Shown here: positions 1 to 5,555 of the stretch, piece by piece
How positions within the stretch are numbered: the stretch's first letter is position 1
Layout: the number at the start of each line of letters is the position of its first letter
Assembly (NCBI GenBank): GCA_029945985.1
Contig: JAQSDP010000068.1
Coordinates: forward strand, 1 to 7,482
Direction of reading: 5' to 3'
Source: a bacterium
Lineage (GTDB): Bacteria; Acidobacteriota; Blastocatellia; Pyrinomonadales; Pyrinomonadaceae
DNA length: 7,482 nucleotides
The notes under the pieces: model-generated
Databases searched by the model: none
Seen by the model: the letters and a program-made list of their open reading frames with translations, nothing else
What the model was told of the DNA's origin: nothing
Program-made: the position numbers and the translations under genes

Positions 1-1223
1 TTCGCGGAGGTTATTCACGGGTCTACGACGCGAACTACATAAACCTGAATCTGAACGTCGCGGGAAGCTTCCCTTTCTTAGCGTCGATCACATTCCCAAC
101 ATCAGCTCCGGGTTTCGCGACGATACAAAATTTCCTGCAAACTCCGAATTTCGTGATCGCGAATCCTAATACTCTAACTCGTACGGTTGTAGCGGACGAT
201 TTCCGTGCCCCGTCGTCTGATCAGTATTCATTCGAGGTTCAGCGCGAACTGAATCGCGACACGGTGTTCAAGGTGGGATATATTGGCACCCGCGGCAGAG
301 GGCTTTTCCAGACGATCGATGGTAACCCGCGAACCGCCTGTCCCAACGGAAATACGATTGCCACCACTCCACAAACGATCCCGTTGTTTTTGTGCCCAAG
401 GGTCGATCCGACTCGAGGCGTCATCCGACTTCGAGCTAATCGGGCCAGTTCGGATTACAATGCACTTCAAACCAGCGTGGAGAAGCGCTTGAGCAACAAC
501 TTTAGTGCGGGCGTTAACTATACGTACAGTTCGTTCATCGATACGGCGTCGGAAACGTTCAATCCTTCGAACGCAGAAGTAGCTCTGGCCCAGGATTCCT
601 TCAACCTCGAAGCCGACCGAGCTCGGTCGAGTTTTGACCGTCCGCATAGATTTTCCGGTAACGTCGTTTACGAGCTGCCTTTCTACAGCGATCAGAACGG
701 CTTTGTTGGAAAGATGCTTGGCGGCTTTCAGGTGAACTCTTTCTTCAGCATCCAGAGCGGGGCCCCGTTCACAGTATTAGACGGAAGAGATCCAACTGGA
801 GCCATAAGCGGCATCGATGGACTAGTCGGAAATTCAATAAGGCCGAACCTTGCCGGCACGACTGATCTTTCAAGCCTTACGATTCCCGATATAAGGGCGA
901 TGTGCGGTACGCCTACGACGGGCACATTCGCAAATAGCTGTCCGAATCTTTTCACTCGCCTTGTACAGTTTCAGCGAACCGGAAACGCCGGCCGGAACAT
1001 CATTCGGGCGCAAAACTTCTTCAACGTCGACTTCGGCGTGATCAAGAACACGCGATTGACGGAGAATATTCGGTTTCAGTTGAGAGGAGATGTTTTCAAT
1101 CTTCTGAATCACCGTAACTTTGGAGTTCCCGAGGGCCGCGTAAGTGCTCCGAACTTCCTGGATCAGTGGGGAACCAACGGCGGAAATCGGCGAATCGTCT
1201 TGGGGGCAAGATTAGTTTTCTAG
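1..1223 (+). CDS. TonB-dependent receptor, Oar-like, C-terminal barrel (5' partial)
   Basis: This is the outer-membrane beta-barrel end of a TonB-dependent receptor, a protein that imports ligands across the outer membrane using TonB energy; the ligand cannot be told. The frame is open from base 3 to the TAG at 1221-1223, giving 406 visible residues. The GTG at 153 is internal, not a start. Features seen are alternating aromatic/polar barrel strands, FDRPHRFSG at 633-659, DVFNLLNHRNFG at 1089-1124, and a C-terminal Arg-Leu-Val-Phe ending in the Phe expected of a BAM-assembled barrel. These motifs are typical of the large acidobacterial receptors that carry an N-terminal carboxypeptidase-regulatory-like domain and a plug, usually about 1000 residues or more, so over half the gene lies outside the window. 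Four cysteines form two close pairs (codons at 339, 393, 903 and 939). The gene ends in a strong terminator. The family is confident; the substrate is unknown. Confidence 0.88.
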   Translation, partial: RGGYSRVYDANYINLNLNVAGSFPFLASITFPTSAPGFATIQNFLQTPNFVIANPNTLTRTVVADDFRAPSSDQYSFEVQRELNRDTVFKVGYIGTRGRGLFQTIDGNPRTACPNGNTIATTPQTIPLFLCPRVDPTRGVIRLRANRASSDYNALQTSVEKRLSNNFSAGVNYTYSSFIDTASETFNPSNAEVALAQDSFNLEADRARSSFDRPHRFSGNVVYELPFYSDQNGFVGKMLGGFQVNSFFSIQSGAPFTVLDGRDPTGAISGIDGLVGNSIRPNLAGTTDLSSLTIPDIRAMCGTPTTGTFANSCPNLFTRLVQFQRTGNAGRNIIRAQNFFNVDFGVIKNTRLTENIRFQLRGDVFNLLNHRNFGVPEGRVSAPNFLDQWGTNGGNRRIVLGARLVF

Positions 1224-1249
1224 TCGGAACATTCCTTGGTTTCTTTAGC

Positions 1250-1282
1250 GAGGCGACTCTTCGGAGTTGCCTCTATTTTTTT
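1250..1282 (+). terminator. Intrinsic terminator of the receptor gene, cUUCGg tetraloop
   Basis: A 10-bp stem (1250-1259 with 1264-1273, one G-U pair) is closed by a TTCG tetraloop on a C-G pair, the unusually stable UUCG form. It is followed by TA and seven T residues (1276-1282). It starts 26 bp after the receptor stop codon and reads on the plus strand. The right arm and T-tract overlap the last codons and stop of the opposing EamA gene: the T-run is that gene's two terminal Lys codons. Read on the minus strand the hairpin lacks a following T-run, so it should mainly stop plus-strand transcription. Confidence 0.9.
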
Positions 1283-2103
1283 GTAATTGCAAGGGCGATC
1301 CCGCCGAGGATGAGGGCGGCCGCGATGAGGAGTCGCCATGAGGCGGTCTCGGCCAGAAGTAAAACTCCACCTGCCGCCGCGATGATCGGGACCGAAAGTT
1401 GGAGTACGCCGGCTCGAGTAGGAGTGAGATGTCTCAAAGCCGAGTACCAGACCGAGTAGCCGATACCTGAGGCGATAGTGCCGGAGAGGATGGCGAGGAT
1501 GATTCCGCGGACTGATAGCTGAAACGTCGAAATGAAGACAAGGCCTGCCGCAAAGACCATCGGCACTGACCGCACAAAGTTTCCTGCCGTATCCGCGATC
1601 GCGTCCTCGCTTCCCTTCCCGCGAAGCGTGTAGAATCCCCACGCGATACCGGCCGCTGCCATCAAGACGGCGCTGACCAATGGTGGTGCGGCAAGTCCCG
1701 GCAGGACGAGGTAGATCAAACCGCCGAACGCTACAACAAGACCGACCCACTCCAGAGCGCTCGGCCGCACGCTACGATAGAGCGACACGCCGAACATCGT
1801 CAGCTGGACGCAGCCGAAGAGTATCAGAGCCCCGGTTCCGGTCGTGAGGCCCATGTATGCGAATGAAAAGGCGATCGCGTAGGCGAAGAGAAAAAAGGCG
1901 GACGTCCAATTGCCGCTTTTCGCAATGCTTCGCGTCTTACCTGTGGCGAGAAGCAGGGCCGCGAGCATTGCTGTGCCCGAAATGAGGCGGATCACGGTAA
2001 AGCTTGCGGCGTCTATCTCGCCCGTCGCTAATGCCATTCGACAAAGAATGGAATTGAAGGCGAATGCGGTGAGTGCGAAGGTTGTCAGGATGACGATCTT
2101 CAT
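1273..2103 (-). CDS. EamA/DMT-family transporter
   Basis: This is an inner-membrane protein of the drug/metabolite transporter superfamily, 276 residues with about ten hydrophobic segments (roughly 3-22, 34-52, 66-84, 90-108, 117-135, 142-160, 179-195, 200-220, 230-250 and 256-274), the usual two five-helix EamA repeats. Residues 217-252, rich in Tyr/Trp then a Pro-Thr-Arg-Ala stretch and a Gly-rich helix ending in Ala-Glu, are typical of the second EamA repeat. Members export amino acids, nucleosides or other small metabolites; the substrate cannot be read from the sequence. I chose the ATG at 2103 because helix 1 begins right after it; an in-frame GTG at 2193 would add 30 polar residues with no family look. 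Neither start has a strong Shine-Dalgarno. It lies 122 nt downstream of purQ on the same strand, so co-transcription with purSQ is possible but unproven. Confidence 0.88.
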   Translation of the reverse strand: MKIVILTTFALTAFAFNSILCRMALATGEIDAASFTVIRLISGTAMLAALLLATGKTRSIAKSGNWTSAFFLFAYAIAFSFAYMGLTTGTGALILFGCVQLTMFGVSLYRSVRPSALEWVGLVVAFGGLIYLVLPGLAAPPLVSAVLMAAAGIAWGFYTLRGKGSEDAIADTAGNFVRSVPMVFAAGLVFISTFQLSVRGIILAILSGTIASGIGYSVWYSALRHLTPTRAGVLQLSVPIIAAAGGVLLLAETASWRLLIAAALILGGIALAITKK

Positions 2104-2225
2104 GCAAAAGACACGGCGGTCTTTGAATTCTGTGTTCAGACCGGAGTTTTTTAGATACTCAGGCAGTACCGCAGAATGCACGGACGAAGACACAGATCGT
2201 CGTTCCCGCGCCGACAGTCTCGTCC
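2104..2225. other. Gap between purQ and the EamA gene, with a weak hairpin
   Basis: This 122-bp stretch holds no convincing gene. It contains a bulged hairpin at 2117-2143 (5 bp, 2-nt bulge, 4 bp, 7-nt loop). On the plus strand the hairpin is followed by GAG and six T residues (2147-2152). On the minus strand it would sit in the leader of the EamA mRNA, 13 nt before the start codon. No clear promoter or purSQ terminator is visible. Confidence 0.4.
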
Positions 2226-2927
2226 CTAGTTTGTTGCCGCGGCGATCGACGCGGTGAGCGATCGAAAGATGTTTCGGCCGTCGTTCGAGCCAAGAACTTC
2301 CTCACATGCGCGCTCAGGGTGCGGCATCATTCCGAGTACGTTCCGGTCGATGTTGCAGATCCCGGCGATATTGGATCGAGCGCCATTGGGATTCGATTCT
2401 GGGGTTACCTCGCCGGTTTCGTCGCAGTAGCGAAAAACGATCTGGTTATTCTCTTCAAGGCTTTGGAAGGTGGCATCATCGCAGGTGTAATTGCCCTCAG
2501 CATGGGCGATCGGGATCGAAAGTACGCTTCCCTCTTTCAGCTCATTAGTGTAGGGCGTGTATTGATTCTCCGTGCGTACAGTGACGTGTTTAGAGATAAA
2601 ATGGAGGCCCGCGTTACGAATCAACGCTCCGGGTAAGAGGCCGGCTTCGCATAGGATCTGAAACCCGTTACAGATTCCGAATACGAATTTCCCCGAAGCC
2701 GCGAAATCTTTCACCGCCTTCATCACCGGAGAGAATCGCGCCAACGCTCCGGCACGCAGATAATCGCCGTATGAGAATCCGCCCGGAATGATGACAGCGT
2801 CGAATGCCGAGAGATCGGTTTCCTTATGCCAGATGAAATCTACCGGCTGACCGACGTGCTTCGAGATCACGTGATATGCATCGTGATCGCAATTAGAACC
2901 GGGAAAAACTATTACACCGAATTTCAT
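2226..2927 (-). CDS. purQ: Phosphoribosylformylglycinamidine synthase, glutaminase subunit PurQ
   Basis: PurQ is the class I glutamine amidotransferase subunit of FGAR amidotransferase. It hydrolyses glutamine and passes ammonia to PurL, which converts FGAR to FGAM with ATP in step 4 of de novo purine synthesis, in the cytosol. The 233-residue length is normal for free-standing PurQ. The N-terminus has the Phe-Pro-Gly-Ser-Asn-Cys-Asp motif. The catalytic triad is visible: Cys86 in GICNGFQ (84-90), and His203 and Glu205 in MPHPER. Its ATG overlaps the purS stop by 4 nt (ATGA), and a GGAG at 2936-2939 inside purS lies 8 nt before the start, so the two are translationally coupled. The TAG stop is at 2226-2228. 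purL does not follow; the next gene is an EamA transporter. All key residues are present. Confidence 0.97.
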   Translation of the reverse strand: MKFGVIVFPGSNCDHDAYHVISKHVGQPVDFIWHKETDLSAFDAVIIPGGFSYGDYLRAGALARFSPVMKAVKDFAASGKFVFGICNGFQILCEAGLLPGALIRNAGLHFISKHVTVRTENQYTPYTNELKEGSVLSIPIAHAEGNYTCDDATFQSLEENNQIVFRYCDETGEVTPESNPNGARSNIAGICNIDRNVLGMMPHPERACEEVLGSNDGRNIFRSLTASIAAATN

Positions 2928-3169
2928 TGGACGATCTCCACGCGATAATCTTCGATAACGGGATTCGCGAGAACGTCTGCCGCGATCTTCTCCGCCGCCT
3001 CTCGAGCTTCGGTCTCGCTGACCGAATCGTCGAGAGCGAGTTCGAAGTACTTTCCCTGCCGAATATCGGTGATCTGTTGAAAGCCTAATTGTTCAGCCGA
3101 ATGGTGGATAGCCTTGCCTTGCGGGTCGAGGACGCTGGGCTTGAGAGTGACGTAAACTTTAGCCTTCAT
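2924..3169 (-). CDS. purS: Phosphoribosylformylglycinamidine synthase subunit PurS
   Basis: PurS is the small structural subunit that, as a dimer, bridges PurQ and PurL in the three-part FGAM synthase found in many bacteria and archaea. It has no catalytic residues of its own. The 81 residues match the usual length. The sequence opens with a Lys-Ala-Lys-Val-Tyr-Val strand, followed by Leu-Lys-Pro-Ser-Val-Leu-Asp-Pro-Gln-Gly, and has the later LGF, IRQGKYFEL and C-terminal NPVIEDYRVEI stretches typical of the family. The ATG at 3169 is preceded by GGAG at 3177-3180 with a 7-nt gap. Its TGA overlaps the purQ ATG. It is the first gene of the purSQ unit, and its promoter must lie in the 140-bp divergent region upstream. 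The presence of PurS implies a separate small-form PurL elsewhere in the genome. Confidence 0.95.
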   Translation of the reverse strand: MKAKVYVTLKPSVLDPQGKAIHHSAEQLGFQQITDIRQGKYFELALDDSVSETEAREAAEKIAADVLANPVIEDYRVEIVQ

Positions 3170-3176
3170 TTTATTG

Positions 3177-3180
3177 CTCC
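3177..3180 (-). promoter_or_regulatory. Ribosome binding site of purS
   Basis: GGAG on the minus strand lies 7 nt upstream of the purS ATG. It is one of the few good Shine-Dalgarno matches in the window and fixes the purS start. Confidence 0.7.
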
Positions 3181-3259
3181 GAAAGAAATTTTAGAACTTA
3201 CCGCAAAACGTTGTTTTAATCAACGTCTTGTGGTAACTTTCCGCAGAACACACTTCTGC

Positions 3260-3268
3260 TGGTATACG
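3260..3268 (+). promoter_or_regulatory. Possible extended -10 promoter element for the DUF4870 pair
   Basis: TGGTATACG resembles an extended -10 (TGn plus TATACG, against TATAAT), 41 nt before the first DUF4870 start codon. The -35 position is poor (2 of 6 at best). It abuts the GCAGAA/TTCTGC inverted repeat, so a protein bound there would overlap the promoter. This is a guess from sequence pattern only. Confidence 0.25.
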
Positions 3269-3309
3269 TACGTTTCAATCATTCAAAGGAGAAAGCTCAG
3301 GAAAAGGCT

Positions 3310-3717
3310 ATGCAAAATATGTCAGGCGGAAAAACCGCACTCGGACTGGATGCTAATGTTGGGGCCCTGATCTGTTACCTCGGCAACCTCGTATGTATGT
3401 TGGGTTTGATCTATAGCATTATCGTTGTGGTAAGTGATAAGGCTAACAGGCTGACCCGATTTCATGCTTTTCAGTCAATCTTTCTAACCGTAACGTTGCT
3501 CGTGATCATGATCCCTCTCTATATCGTAATGTTCGTAGGGGTCTTCGTTGATGCGGCCATCGGGCTGCCTCTCGTTACCGGCCTGCTTGGCTTGCTGATG
3601 GGCGTCGTCAGTATTGGGGCCTTGGTTTTCACGATACTCGCCGCCATTAAGGGCTATGGCGGGGAGTTTTACAAGATCCCTGTCGTGGGCGGCTTTGCCG
3701 AAAAGTACGCGGGCTAA
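3310..3717 (+). CDS. Small membrane protein, DUF4870/Tic20-like family, copy 1
   Basis: This is a 135-residue integral membrane protein with no known biochemical role. The N-terminal 12 residues are polar, with a Ser-Gly-Gly-Lys-Thr stretch. Then come GLDxNVxAL and ICYL leading into a first helix (about 18-41), a conserved loop with DKAN and RFHAFQS (43-56), a long hydrophobic stretch (about 57-79), a last helix region (88-113), and a C-terminal KIPVVGGFAEKYAG. The RFHAFQS loop and the KIP-to-EKYAG tail are hallmarks of DUF4870 proteins, distantly likened to the chloroplast import component Tic20; function in bacteria is unestablished. The start is the ATG at 3310, with AGGA at 3299-3302 spaced 7 nt; a stronger AAAGGAG at 3285-3291 is too far away. 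It is divergent from purS and followed by a paralogue 88 nt downstream. Confidence 0.85.
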   Translation: MQNMSGGKTALGLDANVGALICYLGNLVCMLGLIYSIIVVVSDKANRLTRFHAFQSIFLTVTLLVIMIPLYIVMFVGVFVDAAIGLPLVTGLLGLLMGVVSIGALVFTILAAIKGYGGEFYKIPVVGGFAEKYAG

Positions 3718-3749
3718 CGGCCTGGTTTGTAAACTGTTGGTTTGAGGCG

Positions 3750-3788
3750 GGCGGACATTTGATCGGGTTGAATCCGAAAATGTCCGCC
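3750..3788 (+). repeat. Long hairpin between the two DUF4870 paralogues
   Basis: A perfect 11-bp inverted repeat (3750-3760 with 3778-3788) encloses a second 4-bp stem (3763-3766 with 3774-3777) around a 7-nt loop, leaving only a 2-nt bulge. It starts 33 nt after the first gene's stop and ends 17 nt before the second gene's ATG. No T-tract follows on either strand, so it is not a standard intrinsic terminator. Roles such as an RNA-stability or processing element, or control of translation of the second gene, are inference. Confidence 0.75.
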
Positions 3789-3805
3789 TAAATGGTGGCG
3801 AAAAT

Positions 3806-4255
3806 ATGCAAAACTCACCGGGCGGAAAAACTGTCTTTGGTCTTGACCAAAATGTAGCGGCCCTTCTTTGCTATTTGCCGTTCTTTTTTGTTCACCTCAT
3901 CATTAGCATTGCAGTGATCACGCAGGATAAGGAAAACAAGATCGTCCGCTTTCACGCGTTCCAATCCTTATTCCTTACCCTATTTTCGACGGTGCTGCAG
4001 GTCGTTCTTGTGGTTCTCTTCTTCGTCTTGTTTTTGATCGGCGGTGGAATTGCCAGCTTCGCGATCGACTCGGCGACGGGCGTACCGATCGCTTCGATCA
4101 TTTTCATGATCATATGGTTTCTGTTCGTAATACTAATTGCAGGACTAGGCATAGGAACCCTGGTTGTCATCGTCATTGCGATGATAAAGGCCTATAGCTT
4201 GCAGAAATGGAAGATCCCGATCCTTGGGAAATTCGCCGAGAAATACGCTGGTTAA
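3806..4255 (+). CDS. Small membrane protein, DUF4870/Tic20-like family, copy 2
   Basis: This is a 149-residue paralogue of the preceding gene. The first 24 residues align without gaps (17 identical), the RFHAFQS loop block matches at 10 of 11 positions, and the last 14 residues match at 11 of 14. The middle has diverged and is about 14 residues longer, with a Phe/Ile/Val-rich composition. Hydrophobic segments are at about 18-38, 55-80 and 96-127. Function is unknown; forming a hetero-oligomer with its neighbour is a reasonable inference but not shown. The start is the ATG at 3806, with a weak GGTGG at 3794-3798 as ribosome site. The TAA stop (4253-4255) overlaps the purB stop from the opposite strand, and no intrinsic terminator is visible after it. 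Confidence 0.85.
   Translation: MQNSPGGKTVFGLDQNVAALLCYLPFFFVHLIISIAVITQDKENKIVRFHAFQSLFLTLFSTVLQVVLVVLFFVLFLIGGGIASFAIDSATGVPIASIIFMIIWFLFVILIAGLGIGTLVVIVIAMIKAYSLQKWKIPILGKFAEKYAG
4252..4255. other. Shared TTAA holding two convergent stop codons
   Basis: The palindrome TTAA supplies TAA for the plus-strand DUF4870 gene (4253-4255) and TAA for purB on the minus strand (4252-4254). The two coding regions therefore overlap by 4 bp with no room for a terminator between them; any terminator must lie inside the opposing gene. Confidence 0.9.
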
Positions 4256-5544
4256 GTAAAGACCCTTCCAAACACCTTATCGACATTGCGGAGATAGTGT
4301 TTCAGATCAAAGACGCGGGCGACCTCTTCGGGCGAAAGCTTGGAAGTGACGTCCGCGTCGTTCGTAATAAGTTCCTTATAATCTCCGCCTTCGTCCCATA
4401 CCTTCATCGCGTTTCGCTGTGTGTAAACGTATGCATCCTCGCGCGAAACTCCTTTCTGCGTTAGAGCGAGCATCAACTGGCCGCTGAACGTAAGCCCCTT
4501 GGTCAGCTCGATATTCTTCAGCATGTTTTCGGGATAGACGACAAGCGCATCGAGAAGCGATGTCGCCTTGGCGAGCATGTAATCGAGTGTGGCCGACGAA
4601 TCGGGCAGGACGATCCGTTCGGCGGATGAATGCGAGATATCGCGTTCGTGCCATAGAGCGACGTTTTCGAGGCCGACGATGGAATTGGCTCTAACCGTAC
4701 GTGCCATTCCGCAGATACGCTCCGAGAGGATAGGATTGCGCTTATGCGGCATCGCAGACGAACCTTTCTGGCCCACCTTAAAGGCTTCCTGAGCTTCGCG
4801 GACCTCAGTCCGCTGCCAGTGACGCACCTGGAGTGCGATCTTCTCTAATGTCGACGCGATGATCGCCAGGACCGACAGATACTCGGCGTAGCGGTCCCGT
4901 TGAATGACCTGAGTCGACACGGGTGCGGCCTTTAGCCCAAGCCGTTGGCAGACGCGCTCCTCGACATCGGGCGCAAGGTGAGCAAACGCCCCGACGGCTC
5001 CGCTGATCTTGCCCACAGAAATGCCTTCCTTTGCTCGCTCAAGCCGTTCGCGGTTCCGCTGCATCTCCGAATACCACAGAGCCCAGACGAGGCCGAAGGA
5101 AGTCGGCTCGGCGTGGATCCCGTGCGTACGGCCCATCTGCGGAGTTTCCTTAAACTCGTAAGCTCGACGCTTCAACACCGGAAGCATCGCGTCGATCTTG
5201 GCCAGCAGGACGTCGCACGATTCCTTGAGCAATAACGCATTGGCGGTATCGACGACGTCACTGGAGGTCAGGCCGTAGTGAACGAATCGGGCGGATTCAC
5301 CGATGTTTTCGGCAAGATTAGTGGTGAAAGCGATCACGTCGTGATCAGTAGTTTTTTCGATCTCATTGATGCGAGCGACCGTGAAGGCTGCCTTTGCCTT
5401 GATCTCTTCGACAGCGTCGATGGGGATCGTGCCGTCCTCAGCATGGACCTCGCAGACGGCGATCTCGACGTGAAGCCATTTTTGAAACTTGTTTTCCGGC
5501 GACCAAATAGCCGCCATTTCGGGTAATGTATAGCGTTCGATCAT
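4252..5544 (-). CDS. purB: Adenylosuccinate lyase PurB
   Basis: PurB is a cytosolic homotetrameric lyase of the fumarase/aspartase superfamily. It splits SAICAR to AICAR and adenylosuccinate to AMP, releasing fumarate each time. The 430 residues match the short Bacillus/Thermotoga-type enzyme. Catalytic and substrate residues are in place: His68 in TTDHDV, His89 in VHYGLTSSD (88-96), the general acid His141 in RTHGIHAEPT, and the mobile signature loop GSSAMPHKRNP (261-271) with catalytic Ser262/Ser263. The ATG at 5544 starts a typical MIERYTLPEM N-terminus. It lies 11 nt after the stop of the upstream AI-2E gene with no clear Shine-Dalgarno, so translation is probably coupled. It ends tail to tail with the second DUF4870 gene. 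No defects seen. Confidence 0.97.
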   Translation of the reverse strand: MIERYTLPEMAAIWSPENKFQKWLHVEIAVCEVHAEDGTIPIDAVEEIKAKAAFTVARINEIEKTTDHDVIAFTTNLAENIGESARFVHYGLTSSDVVDTANALLLKESCDVLLAKIDAMLPVLKRRAYEFKETPQMGRTHGIHAEPTSFGLVWALWYSEMQRNRERLERAKEGISVGKISGAVGAFAHLAPDVEERVCQRLGLKAAPVSTQVIQRDRYAEYLSVLAIIASTLEKIALQVRHWQRTEVREAQEAFKVGQKGSSAMPHKRNPILSERICGMARTVRANSIVGLENVALWHERDISHSSAERIVLPDSSATLDYMLAKATSLLDALVVYPENMLKNIELTKGLTFSGQLMLALTQKGVSREDAYVYTQRNAMKVWDEGGDYKELITNDADVTSKLSPEEVARVFDLKHYLRNVDKVFGRVFT

Positions 5545-5555
5545 TCGAGTTTGTC

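Larger units (their letters stand above)
3170..3309. promoter_or_regulatory. Divergent control region between purS and the DUF4870 pair
   Basis: This 140-bp non-coding stretch must hold the purSQ promoter and probably that of the plus-strand membrane genes. Seen in it are: an inverted repeat ACGTTG/CAACGT at 3208-3226 with a 7-nt spacer; a second, GCAGAA/TTCTGC at 3243-3259 with a 5-nt spacer; an imperfect 16-bp direct repeat at 3195-3210 and 3235-3250 (13 of 16 identical, 40 bp apart); and an ACGTACGT palindrome at 3266-3273. A TAAAAT on the minus strand just upstream of purS could be a -10 box but lacks a well-placed -35. No known purine riboswitch core was recognised. Confidence 0.55.

Noticed and set aside
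153..155. GTG at 153 as the start of the receptor gene
   Set aside because: The same frame is open back to the window edge with receptor-like sequence, so the gene begins outside the window.
228..647. Open frame of 139 codons on the minus strand inside the receptor gene
   Set aside because: It is antisense to a clearly conserved barrel sequence, has no recognisable family pattern and no ribosome site; a shadow frame.
1220..1750. Open frame of 176 codons on the minus strand overlapping the EamA gene in another frame
   Set aside because: Arg/Gly/Ser-rich translation without family features, while the EamA frame has ten clean hydrophobic segments.
2117..2152. Hairpin followed by six T residues on the plus strand as an intrinsic terminator
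   Set aside because: No plus-strand gene ends here, the stem is short and bulged, and a GAG separates stem and T-run; kept only as a weak structure in the gap.
2104..2193. Upstream GTG at 2193 as the start of the EamA protein
   Set aside because: The extra 30 residues are polar and irregular, and the family normally begins at helix 1 as it does from the ATG at 2103.
3170..3309. Purine or PRPP riboswitch upstream of purS
   Set aside because: I looked for the guanine-aptamer core and its flanking stems and did not find them; only two short hairpins are present. A covariance-model search would decide.
4270..4302. Inverted repeat near the purB 3' end as a terminator for the DUF4870 pair
   Set aside because: It lies wholly inside purB codons, has a 10-bp broken stem and no T-tract; probably chance.
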